This document shows positions 43,401 through 55,759 of a stretch of DNA of 64,000 nt, in pieces; the first letter of the stretch is position 1, and every line of letters starts with the position of its first letter. The notes beneath the pieces were generated by a model, which did no database searches, had not been told where the DNA came from, and saw only the letters and a program-made list of their open reading frames with translations. The position numbers were made by a program, and so were the translations under genes. This DNA is from Nothopassalora personata (lineage: Eukaryota; Ascomycota; Dothideomycetes; Mycosphaerellales; Mycosphaerellaceae). The stretch is taken from NCBI GenBank assembly GCA_033816765.1, contig CM066291.1, positions 2,232,001-2,296,000 on the forward strand, given 5' to 3'.

Positions 43401-44002
43401 CGATGTTAAGCTGGAACAACGGCACCTCTCTCCACCTGCCAAGCTTCGACAAGATCAGCTCGAGACGTACTGGCAGCGATTCGGCAGCAACATCTCCAAG
43501 AGTGCGAATGAGCTTGGTCACAGCAAGAAGGACTCTGTAGCTGGCGACGGATCACCAGGTGGACTCGTGTCGGCTTTGATCAAGTCTCAAGTAAGTCTCA
43601 CCTTGTCGTGAAGAACTAGGGATATGCTGACATCAACTCCAGAAAAACGCACTCCAACCAGTGGGCAACCGCGCCTATGGCTCTCTCATCTATGCCAACC
43701 TCGCGAATGCATCCACCATGCAGTTTGATGAGATCCGACCGGGAGACATTGTGACGCTGCGCAACGCGCGCTTTGAAGGCACCCATGGCACCATGAAGCA
43801 TAAATACAAGCAGGATTACGGCAGTCATCATGTTGCTATCGTAGAGGAATGGGACGGGACACGCCGTGCGATTCGCGGTTGGGAACAAGGAAGAGAAAAG
43901 GCTAAGATCAGGAGTGAGAAGTTCCGGCTTGGTGATCTCAGGAGTGGTGAGGTCAAAGTTTGGAGGGTTGTTGGACGGGATTGGGTTGATTGGCAGAGTT
44001 AG
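40408..44002 (+). CDS. BBC1: Bbc1/Mti1-like SH3 protein of the actin patch
   Basis: Exon 1 is 40,408-43,590 and exon 2 is 43,643-44,002, with a 52-bp intron (GTAAGT...CTGAC...CAG) in phase 0; 1,180 residues. An SH3 domain occupies residues 4-62 (KALYDFDAKEDDDLAFSTGQ, then ALYDF/WLEGR/FPREFV features). A long Pro-rich disordered part follows, with an Ala-Pro run, several PPPPPP stretches, basic/acidic coiled-coil-like pieces (KERIARLQQQQLEQAQRRAE) and a Gly/Met-rich motif. The C-terminus is the conserved Bbc1 domain (WWTASQPLPPVLQSR, DIYVLFIDYSQTIITV, QFDEIRPGDIVTLRNARFEG, VAIVEEWDGTRRAIRGWEQG), which exon 2 completes. In yeast this protein binds type I myosin and Las17/WASP and restrains actin assembly at endocytic sites. 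Confidence 0.9.
40665..40712 (+). repeat. Hexanucleotide repeat (AGCTCC)n coding for Ala-Pro
   Basis: About eight AGCTCC units in frame in the BBC1 homologue. They encode an Ala-Pro run right after the SH3 domain. Likely length-variable between strains. Confidence 0.9.
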
Positions 44003-44042
44003 AGATGAAGTAAAGATGAGATGAGATGAGATCGGAGAGGAG

Positions 44043-44077
44043 AGGAGGAGGAGGAGGAGGAGGAGGAGGAGGAGGAG
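44043..44077. repeat. (GGA)n microsatellite
   Basis: About eleven GGA units shortly after the BBC1 stop codon, so probably in its 3' UTR. Confidence 0.95.
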
Positions 44078-47000
44078 TATGTACATGCATGTCGTAATGG
44101 AAGTTGAGTATGTTTGTGTGGAGTATCTGGTTCCTTGCCCCCGAGGTGTCTTCGTCTTTCAACAAGGATGAGAGGGTAGCACTGTGACCGTAAGTCGACT
44201 TCGGTTGCGACGACTTGCGCCCTCGGCCGTCCATGCGGCTTTCGAATCGGAGTCTGCTGTAGCGAGGCGAGAGTCCGGTATGAGAGAAAAAGCACTCTAT
44301 CTGTGGCGACATCAAGTGCTGACTGATAGCTGACCGCATGTGCTTATTATCCTGCTGTGAGAACATGTGAGCTCTGCACCTCGCTGTGCAGTCTCACTTC
44401 ATCAGGGAGGAATTTCTATCGCAGTTTTAGTCGAAAGATTGCCGTGGGATGGATGGGTCGACGCTGATGATGGACAACAATAGTCTTCACGATTGGGGAA
44501 ATTTCAATGGTGAGAGTGAGAGAAGGCGTTGAGACGAATGGTTGCAGGATGTGTTGCTGGAGGGAGAAGCGGTCCTTGCTGTGCTATGCGGTGTCTCTAC
44601 TGCAGCAGGCATCAAAAGTCCTGCGTTCATTTGATGGATTGCTACCTGAATTGTTGACATTGATTATTGAGAAGAAGATTCTTTACGATTGAGAAGGGGG
44701 TAGATGATCGCTTGCAGGGTAATGTCGATCGAATGGAGGACTACGCCTTGGAGCGTGTGTCGAAGTGATCAACGACAGCATCTCATTCGCCTTCACCGCA
44801 ACTATCGTCTTCATCTCGCTACTCGTGTCAGCGGCGGATGAAGGATCCTCAACAACATGAACGGTGAGCTCCCTCGAAGCAAGGGGGCGACAACTCATCA
44901 CAATCTCTCCGAGCCCCGGACGTCCTCAACTCTCAGAACTCGCAGAAAGAACCAGGTCTGTACCTCCTGCGCGTCACTTGCTGCAGTGTTCAATAGATCA
45001 ACATCCAGGATGTATGTTCACTATTCACTCATCACAAACAACCATTCCTCACCAATCATTCTTCGAGGCGGTATCAGAATCGCTGTCGGTACATCTGCAG
45101 TGTCCATGTTCGAGACTGCGATGATCTTGACTTGAAGGCTAGAGTGACTAAGAGCGCAGCGAGAGCAAAGCTGATAACATACTATCAATAGTATCGGGAC
45201 CTGGAGCGGTCCTTTTGTCGGGTCGCGAATGAGCAGGCGGGAACCTGCTTGAAGAGAAAGCGTGTTCGTCATCGATTGTGCTATGTTGCAGCTGATCATA
45301 GTTCGCGGAGAGCCAACTGTGGCAACAGTAGCCAACCGGATGCTGTATTACTCACCTGTCAACTACACTTCGGGTTGAAACTCTCCGAAATACAAGTTGG
45401 CAATGCCAGTTGCAGGACACCCTCTATTTGCGAGGCTGGGGCAGGATCGTCGGGCGTGTTTTGATGTCTTTTGTTTGCTGCTGGCTAGGGGTGTTGTACA
45501 GGGTGGCGCTCGCTTTGATAGGTTCGCCTCGTGCTGCCGATGAACAGGTTTTTCTTTGCGAGAGGGCTGGAGAGCTGGCAGTGTCGTCTCAAGATACGAG
45601 CCGGAGCTGGGCAGAGCCAGAGTGACGGAGCCAGTGAGGAGGATGTTCTTGTTGGTAAGAGGTACAGCCAAGTGACACGTTTAATTCCATCGTCTTCACG
45701 ACAAGCTGACGCTGAACCGTAGGAGCGGATCGGCATCTCCTTTGTCATTGTTATGAAATGACGATTGATGTTGAAGGAGGATCGCTCGTATGCTGGATCG
45801 TGCAAGCGCAGTGTTGGCTACAGCATCGATCAGATTTCTGGAACGGCGGCAAACAGGCTGGAGAGTCCGGCCCATGTCATCGGCCAAGAGTACGTCCAAA
45901 GACTTGGGGCTACTCGGGCTCGAGCGTAAATCAACTCAAAGTGTGTGCCTGATTTGTGTCTATCCGGTCCCACTTGAGAGGTGAATTGTCTTGCTTACCA
46001 TACCTTTCAAGTCAAACACATTCAAGTAGGAGCGGAGAGAATGTATATGCGTGTAGCAAGCGGCGCCGTAACATGCCGAAAAAATGGGCAGGCAAGTAAC
46101 AGTACTTCCTGGTCGGGTCATGTGGCAGCTCTGTCACTTCGGTCACTCCAACAACTTTGGGTCGTTAAAAGATGCGCATGCATTCGCTTCTCTAGTCCTT
46201 CGATGTGGCCGAGGCGTCTGGCTTCGTGCTGTGGCTAGAACTGCAGAAGCTCTTAGAAGCCGCGCACCCATACAGGAGAACGTCGCTCAAATACATGCAG
46301 TGCTTGTTGACGCGACCAGGTACGTGGTAGTGTGTAGACGAGCAACAGCAGGGCAGCTGCAGCAAAGGTGTGGCTGGATCTCCTCAGCAATCCGATCGCA
46401 CTAGAGTGTGAGGCATCTGCACAATCGCTTAGTATAAGATAGCTCACATGTGGAGAGCAAAGTGCCGCCATGAGTTACTCATGTCAGGTATGTGTTGTCT
46501 ATGTGCTTGAGACATGCTCCCAGCACGGACCAACCGTTCGTCAGAGTAGTGTGGCGTGGCGATACTCCGAACGTGCAACACAGGAACGGCACGTGCGGCA
46601 GTGGAATGCTCTGGACTGACCCAGCAGCTGCTTCGATGCAGTTCGTCGGACAGCTTGTGGTGGGTGGCACATGAGTGCAGATCTTCAAAGCTGATGTTGT
46701 GCTATAGTCAATTCTGGTGCTTCGCGAGAGAAATTCGCCGACGCTTTACTGACAGGCCCAGGGTGATCTGAACACTTTGAAACGAATCAATCATGATGAC
46801 ATGGCCATCAGCCTTTCCCTGCAGCGACAGGACGGGGATTGACAAATTCGCGGATCCTGCCAGTCGAGCAGCGAGGGATGAGATGTCACAGGATCTGCTT
46901 ATTGCGTATCATCCGTCGTGCAGATGCTCGTAAGCGCGAGCAATCGTTGGGAGGCACTGGCAATAGGGTTCTGCACGCTCCCGGGCGTCAAGGGCCGGTG

Positions 47001-50000
47001 ATGCTCACGACGTCCTGTCGTGAGCCGTCGCATATGACATCCTTTCAGAGCATGGCCTGAGTGTGAAGAGTGCCAACTGGAAGTGCACGATCTCCAAGGT
47101 AACGAGTGACGGCCAGAGTCCGAGCGTGTTTCAGGATGATCGTCCTGCTTGCGTCTTGCAGCAATGCTCCTTGAACAGCAGTCCATACAGTTCAAGTCTG
47201 CTTATCCAGTCCAGTATCATTGCAGCTTAAGGCAGTACCCTGGTCAGGGCCAATCTCAAAAACCCGGGCCCTAGAGCAGCGCCCTGTCTGGAGACCCGGC
47301 GGACGGCAGTAAGCTCGAAGCTCGCTTTAGGTGTAGAAGCCGGTGGTCTGTGCACGTTCACGTGAAGCATAGCCCTCCAAGGCAGGACTCGACCAGCTGT
47401 GGGGCCAAGATGGCGGTGAAGCGGTGCCTGGAGATGCCACCGGACGACTGCAGCCATCCGCCATACTCCAATGACCTTCTAGAAAGACAGCGAATGAGAC
47501 ATGTCTGGTGCCCATTGTGGCGACGTTTTCGCATGGCGTAGCGCCGCCCGTACATGACGAGCTGCTCTCGAGGCCGGTCATCATCTCGTTTCTTTGTCGC
47601 CAGCCGCGCACAGATGACGGGCTCGACGCAGAAGATTGACAAATTTTGCCGGCTAGATTGGTGAGTATGCCGTCGGTAACCAATTGATTGCCAGCGCGTC
47701 AGCAGCGGCGAAGGGCGCACCTTTCATGGCAGAGAGGACGACGTTCATCAGAGCATCAGCAGCATCATCGCGAGATGGGACAGCTGATGAGGCGTTTCCT
47801 GCAGCGGCCGTCTAAGTTTAACGTCGCCGTCGCCGTGGAATGTGTGTGAATGAACGCCTCCGGGCCATGTTTCTTGAGGTGCGAGGCAGCGCCCGGCCGC
47901 ACGCTGATTGGCGCGTCTTGGCGCATGCGGGTGGATCCGCGCAAACAACAGCCGTCGACCTTTCTCCATTCGCGTGCATGATGGCTGACATGGATGCCAC
48001 CGATCGAAGCAAGGTGGATTTTGGTCGCAGCAGCCCACCGCAAACGGCGCAGACCCGTGTCGTGACGGGTCTACCTGAAACCGCTGGACATGGCCCTCCA
48101 CTCTCCTCGACGTGAAATGCGACGGCAGGGCATCACCATATCTTCGCAAGGACAAACTAGCTCAGCGCCATCGTCTACAAAGAAATCCTCTACAGCGCTT
48201 AGCAGGGCCATAGAGCCCTTGGCGCGCTGCCTGATGCACTTATTGCGCAATGTGGCGGACGGTAGCGCCTGGCAGTACATCGACAGGCCATATCGTACAC
48301 AGTATGAACTGTCAGCGTTTCGCGTGACTTGCTGCAGCCGCGCCGACAGCCGTGTCCAAGAGCGTCTTTGTGACAGGTCATTCTGCGTTGCCTTAGCTTG
48401 GGACCTTTCCCTGGGAGCTGACCAGGCTAGCCGCGTCGCGACAACCTGTACTCGTTCTATCGGCATACGGCCCGATCGGGAGAGGCACCAGGGCAGCATG
48501 TTGGTAGGCTTCCTGTAATCATAGCTGCGCCAATTATTCAGAAGGTCCTAGGGACGATCACACACACCGGGCTGGAGGTGGAGAGGATCCTCACTCAATG
48601 CATCGAGCATCGAGCACGGTCATGCTATGAGACGCCAGAGCCGTGCGGAGCGTTGCATCTCACTCTCAAGTCAAGAGCGTCGGATTGCTAGACTTGGCCA
48701 TGGGAGGGGCTTCAATTCAGATGCTAGGATGGAGAGCAACTAGCCTAATGCTCTCTGGGCATCAAAGCAGACACATCGGCAAGGAGACTTCATTGAGTGG
48801 ACTCTTCGCGATGTAGTTGTCGACCTCCTGGCATCGGGGATATGTTTAGCGCACATTTGGTGGGATGTGAGCTACTGATGCAGCTTTCCTCTGCGACTCG
48901 CGAGGTGGCAGTGTGGTCTGAGCGCTGCTCTTGGAATACGATGAATCTCTGAGGCTGACCTCGACCCAGACAGTTGGTAACGATACCAACCTGGGTAGTC
49001 ATTTTCTGTCTGCTGTCGGCCAAGATCGGTCCATGACGCCTGTTAGCAAGAAGGACAGGACCGGCTATCCCTACCTGCCTACCTGCTAGACGCAGACTCC
49101 GCCGTTCTCTTCAAAAGACCGTTGGGTCTTGCTGCGGCCATATCAAAGACTCCAAGCATACTTATGTGCTTCCTCTGCTCCGCCATCGACCTACTACCAC
49201 TTTAATAGCGCTTCTTTGTTCACAGCCTCACCCGCGACGCCGCCTCAGGGCAATTCTACCCGGGTGTCACGAACGAGCCTAATCAAGGTCTCTCGCGCCA
49301 GCACCGCAGCACTCTCCACAACACCCGCACGACTTCAAGCCTCATCGACATATACCATTGCCAGGAACATCACTCTCGTTCAACGGTCACCTGTTCTAGA
49401 ACTTCAGCGCACACGATTGTCGTCGTTCTCAACACTCTCCATACTGGACCGGAGACTGCGCACCAGTACGACATTGTGACCGAGTCACCCTCTCAAGACG
49501 GCAACGAGATCGCTCACTTCAAACGTGGGCTCCACTCTATTCAAGGTCAGTTCCCAGATGTCTTCCCCGAGATGATCGCGCGGTGAATTCCAGCTGGGGC
49601 ATCGGCGTGCATCACTCAGGACTCGACGATAACGGACGCAGTCGTGCCTGGGGGACATGGTCCAGTGCGCGGCGCGACGAGAGCTTAGTGTCTCCTCGTT
49701 AGGAATGGAGCTTCTGCACGTTGCGACTAGTCGCAATATGGACCACCAAAAGAACATGTACCTCGAAAGCAGTGTCGCGATGGTCTGATTCTCGGGGTCG
49801 CTGGTGCAAAGTTGCTGAGACGAGTGCTAAATCGAAGATAGGTCATTCGACAGTCGACTGACGTTGAAAGAAACACTTCCGTTCCTTCGCATCTCTGAAC
49901 TCAATCCGACTTTGAGTGTCGCTTCGCTATCCGCTGCAAGCCTTCAGCATCAGCCCGGCAACTTCTTTCGAAGGACTGCCTCAGTCGTGCGTTAGCGGGC

Positions 50001-50101
50001 GTCTCCCACCAATCCGCCGACGAATCGCGACCGGCCCGAACTGGAGCGGCACGCCTAGTTCTGCGAGCGCCAAAGTCGTGCCTGCCAAGCGAGCGACTTG
50101 G

Positions 50102-50149
50102 ACCATTGTGACTTGTTGGAGCATTGTGACTTGTTGGAGCATTGTGACA
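50102..50149. repeat. 18-bp tandem repeat, about 2.7 units
   Basis: Units of AGCATTGTGACTTGTTGG, the first starting ACCATT. Non-coding as far as can be seen. Confidence 0.9.
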
Positions 50150-50599
50150 GCCATTGAGCGAGCAATTCACCGACGAGATCCCGGTTGAGGCGCCTCTGGA
50201 GTTCAGACGCTCGTCGCACACCCACGGCGCGCCGCCCAAGGCCACATCTGCGCCGCCACAAGCTGTCAAAAGGACAGACGTCAGAGGTTAATAATATATG
50301 GGTTCAGCAGTACTGACGATGGAGCAAGGTGAGCTCGCTTCCCTCCTTCCCAGCACATGCTCCGCACTTTGGGCGCCCAGCCCAAAGGTCGTTTATCGTG
50401 TCAGCCACCACCGCATACGGCACCATGTGAAGCAAATCGGCGGCCATCGTGCGTGCATTACGACAGATTGTGTGACGTTGCGAAACGCCCGCGTCAATCT
50501 ATCGCAATGTTGCGGCTCAAACAAGAGCCTTTGAGCAGCAGCCACGTTGTGCAACGTTGGGCGACCGAGCCATCATCGTCCACGTGCCAGACCGTCGAC

Positions 50600-50954
50600 A
50601 TGCCCCGTTCCCAACCACAGTTCGACGGTGCATGGCATTTTCGCCATGCAGCGTGTTTGCCGCCAAGTCGTCAGCATTATCTTGCCAGCCATACTGACGT
50701 TGCGAGGCAGGACCGATCCTTCAGCAGCACCTGCCGATCCACGACTATTCGTTATCCTCCGACCACGATTACAACGAGCAATACTCTGGGCATGCACATC
50801 ATTCAAACTACGCGACGACCGGCGCAGTCGACTCGCTCCGACGCGATGGCTCTGCCCCAATACAGGCGCCGACGCCTTTCACCTTCACAGCCACTAATAG
50901 CGCAACTGGGGCTCGCTTCGTGCCGGATCGAGGCGTAGCTTCAGAGACCAGCAG
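50600..50954 (+). CDS. Candidate 5' exons of the Ndt80-type gene
   Basis: A frame running up to a strong donor (AG then GTGAGT at 50,955) reads DYSLSSDHDYNEQYSGHAHH and then SNYATTGAVDSLRRDGSAPI, ending VPDRGVASETS. It looks like genuine disordered protein. It has no start codon of its own. A weak intron (about 50,664-50,710, with a good CTGAC branch before CAG) would connect it to an ATG at 50,600 (MPRSQPQFDGAWHFRH). How it joins the exon at 51,326 is not resolved, since at least one more small exon or intron is needed. It may belong to the Ndt80-type gene, or less likely to a separate small gene. Confidence 0.4.
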
Positions 50955-51325
50955 GTGAGTCTGCTCTTTATTGGCTGCCGACCCCGACAATCCGCCCCTC
51001 TCCCTCCTCGCGGCCCGGTCATGTTGGTCGATACGGCTTACTCGCAATCCTTGCCGAGCATCGCCCACCGTACAGCAATTGGCCTGGTATATACTGCCTG
51101 GCCGTCGCTCCTGCATCGTCACCCACACCGCGCATGGTTACACGGCGACCCAGCAGACTGGTCGCCTATCATGATGAGACGTTCGAGCGTCTATCCGCTG
51201 ATCACACGACAAATTATGTCCCCCTGGTCGCAGAGCTGAGTGAAGCCTTTCGCTTGCCCGTGGTCTTATACTGTCATCTGGCATACGTTACACACCATCA
51301 CGCACTCACCTTCTCCCCTCCTCAG

Positions 51326-53283
51326 ACACACTGGCGATGGCAGACCGTTGCGATCAGATCACAGTGGGCTAACTTTGGCGCCTCACAGCTATCAGGCATC
51401 AAACCAATTCACGGACTCCAGCAGCGGCTCGATCTCAACCAGTCCTTCTTCAGCCGCTTCGTCGCTTGCGTACACAAATTACCAGCAGAACCATTGCACA
51501 AACATTCCCAGCTACGGTGCGCCTGTGCAACTACCCCAGGCGTTCGTACCATCTGCCTATGGCAATACTCGGGTACCGCCAATGTAAGTTGCCATGGGAG
51601 CACAGCTTCAGCAGCACATCACTGGCTACGCACTGAAGCTCACACATGCTTGACAGATTAGACAGCAGTGGTATGCTACCGCCCCCACACCCTATCCGGT
51701 CACCGTTATCAAGCTCAACGAATGCGACTGAACGTGAGACGTACACTACGCCCTCCCTAGCTCGACCACAGCTGTCGCCTGGCGGCTACCAGCCCGGCTA
51801 CGCCTCCTACCCAGAGACCCCCCGAAGTGCACTTTCTTCCCTCACTGGTCTGTCCCTGTCCAACGCATCCTACCCCTACACCAACGGTCACCACAGTCAG
51901 ATGGCGTCGCCAACGTACGGAAACCAGCAGAATGACTGCGGCGCCTTCCCATGGCCTAATCTCGAGATCCATGCTGAGATGACCTGCGAAGGCCAAGCAG
52001 TCACACCCGAGGTGCATGCAAAGGTAGAGAAAGGCTTCTTCCTGTCTACCGTCGACCAAAGGTGGACATGCTACCGTCGCAACTACTTCTCTGTGCAATG
52101 TAACTTTGAGTTACACCCGAACATCACGAATGGCCGCATGCAGCTTAAAAAGAGCAATAGCACGCACTTGGAGACCATCCAGGCTATGGGTATGCGCCTT
52201 TCAGCTGCTGTAGATGGATCTGCTGGAAAGAACATCGAGCTAGTGCAACACACTCCTAAGCGCGATGCTGGACCCAAGAACAAGATCGAGATCGTGAAGG
52301 TCTCACCAACGCCCTCGAATGGTCGTGGAGAGCACACGGTATCACCACACGGCATATATCAGGTTCCAATGGCAACCTTCCACCCCACCGGGTCAATACC
52401 TGGACCCAACTTGCCCTTCCAAAATCAACCTGAGCCGGGCAGCCCTTCCAATGCTGCAGCCCAAGCATCGCAAGCCTCATCCAACTATCCATACTCTGCA
52501 TCAGCTGCATCGCATCTACCTCTGCCTGGTCAGGCGGCCAACCACACCTTCGAGAGAGTCCAGTTCAAGCAAGCGACCGCTAACAACGGCAAGCGAAGAG
52601 CATCACAGCAGTACTTCCACCTGATCGTCGAACTCTACGCCGATGTTCGCAAAAGTGAGAGCGACTCGCCATCATGGGTCAAGGTTGCGCATCGTGTGAG
52701 TGAGAAGATTGTCGTTCGTGGTAGATCACCCAGTCACTATCAAAATGAGGGTCAGCACTGCAATGGTCGCACTGGCAGCTCAGGCGGCAGCAGTTCATAC
52801 AGCACGACAGGAGGCGTGGCAACATACGGTGCAATCGGGTCTGGTGGCTTCCGCGCATCTTCGAGTGGATACACAGGCGGTGTGGCTGGCGCGTCATATC
52901 GGAACAACACATACGGCTTTCACCCATCGCCAGAACACTCTGGCAGCAGCGCTTCGAGTGTTGACGGTGGAGCTCAGGACCCCGACTATCCTCCTGACGC
53001 GGTCATGTCGGATTCAGAGCGAAGCGATTTCCAGAATCGAGAGGAGTACCGCTACTACCCGGGCACCATCTACGAAGGAGTTCCACAGGGCGGTCTGCCG
53101 CTGCCCAAGATCGAGAGCACTGCTCGTTACTCGACTGACCCCTCGTCGTGGGCAGTGAAGCACGAGTCGTATGATGCCACCACTGGAGCACAGCAATGGC
53201 CTGTTAACGGCTTGAGCAGATTCCAAGGTGTTGAATCAAGTCGTGGCTACTACCCTGCGGATCTTGCGCACCAGTACACTTGA
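51326..53283 (+). CDS. Ndt80/PhoG-domain transcription factor, XprG/VIB-1 type
   Basis: The supported exons are 51,326-51,583 and 51,657-53,283, joined by a 73-bp intron (GTAAGT...CTTGACAG). The N-terminal part is Ser/Gln/Pro-rich. The Ndt80/PhoG DNA-binding region starts near CEGQAVTPEVHAKVEKGFFL and continues with TCYRRNYFSVQC, AMGMRLSAAVDG, IELVQHTPKRDAGPKNKIEI, SPHGIYQVPMATFHPTGSIP and ends with WVKVAHRVSEKIVVRGRSPS. A Gly/Ser/Tyr-rich tail follows. In Aspergillus and Neurospora this class controls extracellular proteases, carbon-starvation response, conidiation and programmed death after hyphal incompatibility. The true start lies further upstream (see 50,600-50,954). The long gene-free leader suits a regulator with upstream control. 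Confidence 0.9.
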
Positions 53284-54252
53284 GCGACTGGACAAGCCTT
53301 AAGTGCAACACAACCGTCGCACACCACGCCACATCACTGCTGTCAGCACTTGGGTAGGAATTGCATCTAAAGACATCTCCTTTGTCTCGCATCTGCTGCG
53401 TTGGTCATGCAAAAAAGATCCCACGATACATCTTGGCCCACCACCGCCCATGCGTCGCTACGCGCAGGACGCGGCGTTGACGTTTGGCATGTGAACAATC
53501 ATCACCAACCAACCCTTCTTCGGCATTGGCACAGCGTCACCTTCCGATTCGGACTCTATACCCCAGCTTCGTCGAATAACAACATTTTTAATCATGCCTG
53601 ATGGCGGCTAGGATTGCATTTGCTGCGGCGCAACCAAGAGGTGGAATCGATATGCACTGGCGGCGTTTCTGATGGCGTTTGATTTCTTCTTTCTTGACGC
53701 TTGATGGGATATGGATACGGGAATGGACACGGCCAGAGAGAAACCTTTTTTTCCTTGACGAGTGATGTGTGTATGAGAATGGGACAGATTCAAGAGAGAG
53801 GACAGACACATTCGACAGCAGAAAAAAAGACAGAGACTTGTGACAGTAACATCAGATGACAGAACAGGGATTGAACAGGACGGATTGATAGACAAAATGT
53901 ACGAGGAAGAGAGGTAATGTGGATCGGAAGTGCGCAAAGGTTTGGAAGATGAAAGAGCATGAGTTATGGGAATCACGAATGAACGACGATGGTAACTCCG
54001 GCGGAGTTGCTAGCGATGGATGCCCCAGCTCGCAATCATTATTGATGGGTTGGTAGGCTTTGTATATGTCGAAAACAGTGTGTGTGTGTGCTAGGTAGCT
54101 AGCTAGCGCTTTAGGCTATTGTTTTCCGTCGTTCGTTGCTGCGTATGAAAGGCGTGGCCCGTGTTTTGTCATTACTTTGCATCTCTCATGTTTACGTACG
54201 CTTCATCATACGCAATCTTCATGCACATCAAGAGCCACCCACCTGACTGAAA
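53284..54252. other. Intergenic between convergent genes
   Basis: 3' regions of the Ndt80-type gene and the second SDR gene. A purine-rich segment lies around 53,800-53,960. The minus-strand frames at 53,588-53,976 are low-complexity and not convincing. Confidence 0.5.
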
Positions 54253-55242
54253 TCACATAGAGTAAGGAAGCTCCCCCAGCTTCTCCTTCAAAATCTCCCC
54301 CGTCAACTTCCACAACCTCTCCTGCAACTCCTCGTCCTGCGCTTGCTTACTTGGATCTGTCACTTTCCTGTCTGGAACAATGTATGCACCATCAATCGGC
54401 TCGGTCCCCACTTCTTTCGCAGTGGCGGCGAAGAGGATGGGACGACATCCCTCGTCTACAGGATCTTTCATGAAAGGCCTCACAGCTTTCACACCGAGTT
54501 TGCCAGGCGTGCCGTAGGCCTCAATCGCCTGGTCCTGCTGATCCGTCGTGACGCCACCCGGGTGAGTGGCGTTGATCCAGGGTGCGGAAGAGGGCTTGAG
54601 ACCAAGCTGCGAGCTCTGCTTCCTGCGGTGCAAGGCGCGGACGAGCAGGACTTGAGCCAGTTTTGAGCGGTTGTAGAGATTCATGGGGCCGATGTCGCGG
54701 TTGAGGTCTGCGACCGAGTCGAAGTTCGTGTCGGTTGGAGCTGGGCGATGGAGGTCGGAGGATTGCAGGGCGATGCGGGAATCGGGGGTTTTCAGGAGGG
54801 TGGGGAGCAGGATCATGGTCAAGTGGTGCTGGGCGATTACGTTCACTTGCATGTGGGTGTCGAGGCCGTCCTGGGATTCGTTGTAGGGTCCTACGCCGAG
54901 GCCGGCGTTGAGGATGAGGCCGTGCAATTGCGTCAGCTCTTCTTTGAGCTTGTTGGCGACGGCGGCGGTATGCTTGAGGTCCTCGAGTTCGATCTGAATT
55001 GGGTGGACTTTGCTCGTGTCGCCATACTTCTTGAGGCCTTCTTCTGCTTCGGCGAGATGTTCTTCTTTCTTGCCTAGGAGGTAGAGGGCTGAACAGTTGT
55101 GCTGTAGGAGGTGGGCACAGATTCCGAATCCTATGCCCGCGCTGCCGCCGGTGACTACATACGTTTTGCCGCTGAGGTCCGGAATGTCCTTGTTTGGGTC
55201 GAAGCTGTTGTTGAGACCGAGGGTGTTCTTGATGGCGTCCAT
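54253..55242 (-). CDS. Short-chain dehydrogenase, retinol dehydrogenase/WW-oxidoreductase-like
   Basis: A single 329-codon frame without introns. TGGSAGIG (31-38) binds the nucleotide, NAG lies at 112-114, and the catalytic Ser near 161-162 is followed by Tyr190 and Lys194 (YNRSK). The pattern LHGLILNAG and THPGGVTTD is typical of the light-dependent protochlorophyllide/retinol dehydrogenase-like SDRs that are abundant in filamentous fungi. The substrate is unknown. The length is a little above the classical 250 because of N- and C-terminal extensions, common in this group. The ATG at 55,242 fits the domain start. Confidence 0.9.
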   Translation of the reverse strand: MDAIKNTLGLNNSFDPNKDIPDLSGKTYVVTGGSAGIGFGICAHLLQHNCSALYLLGKKEEHLAEAEEGLKKYGDTSKVHPIQIELEDLKHTAAVANKLKEELTQLHGLILNAGLGVGPYNESQDGLDTHMQVNVIAQHHLTMILLPTLLKTPDSRIALQSSDLHRPAPTDTNFDSVADLNRDIGPMNLYNRSKLAQVLLVRALHRRKQSSQLGLKPSSAPWINATHPGGVTTDQQDQAIEAYGTPGKLGVKAVRPFMKDPVDEGCRPILFAATAKEVGTEPIDGAYIVPDRKVTDPSKQAQDEELQERLWKLTGEILKEKLGELPYSM

Positions 55243-55317
55243 GGCTGTGTTGTATTATTTGACGTTGGTGGAGATGATGATATGGCAAGGTGTAGGAGGG
55301 TTCACGAAGCGTACTAC

Positions 55318-55342
55318 CTTATGTATATAATAATATAATACT
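55318..55342 (-). promoter_or_regulatory. TATA-like element upstream of the second SDR gene
   Basis: An AT-only stretch (TTATGTATATAATAATATAA on the plus strand) stands out in GC-balanced DNA about 80-100 bp before the ATG at 55,242. The placement is reasonable for a core promoter, but the assignment rests on composition only. Confidence 0.35.
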
Positions 55343-55759
55343 GCTGGCACATGGTGATGATGGGTGACATCACGATATTGCTTGAGATGTGGCACAGCGA
55401 TCGACATCAGTGTTGTTGTGGTGATGAAGTTGATGTGGTACTACGCAAATCGGGCGCCATGACGGCGCTGCGATTGACGGACTTTACCACCACCACAGCC
55501 ACAACACACCCCACACACCCCAAGGAATCATGTTGACAGGAAGTCGAGATAGCCGTGAAACACCTTTCGATTGAGTTGAACCTTCGCGGCCGCCAGCTCG
55601 AGCCGCACCGTATAGCGCTAGTGTGACGGAGGTCGATGTTCGATGCACGCCCACTAAGTTCAGAGGGGGAGGAGGTGGGGGGGGCACTCCGCATCTTTGT
55701 TGTCGGGCATTGTCGCTTGAATTCGCGTTTTCTCGCATTCAAATAGGTATCAATCTACG
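55343..55759. other. Intergenic up to the RIP border
   Basis: Normal composition. Contains a G-rich run at 55,663-55,685. No gene seen. RIP-type composition starts at about 55,760-55,860. Confidence 0.5.

Larger units (their letters stand above)
44003..50599. other. 6.6-kb stretch without a recognisable gene
   Basis: Composition is normal and there is no RIP. Many short frames of 60-145 codons overlap on both strands, and none shows a domain, signal peptide or plausible splice chain. No tRNA or rRNA was recognised. It holds a GGA run at 44,043-44,077 and an 18-bp repeat at 50,102-50,149. It probably includes the 3' end of BBC1 and a long promoter or leader for the Ndt80-type gene. Confidence 0.5.

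Noticed and set aside
46000..49500. tRNA genes in the gene-free region
   Set aside because: I looked for A-box and B-box patterns with cloverleaf potential and found none that I could support by eye; a tRNAscan run would be decisive.
51646..53283. Velvet-family regulator (VosA/VelB)
   Set aside because: Considered because of the developmental-regulator look, but the motifs (EVHAKVEKGFFLSTVD, SPHGIYQVPMATFHPTGSIP, VVRGRSPSHYQ) are those of the Ndt80/PhoG domain.
53588..53976. Minus-strand frames of 73 and 122 codons after the Ndt80-type gene
   Set aside because: Low complexity, in a 3' UTR-like purine-rich stretch; no domain.
54521..55288. 255-codon minus-strand frame overlapping the second SDR
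   Set aside because: It is Arg/His/Pro-rich and in a shifted frame; the SDR frame has intact motifs.
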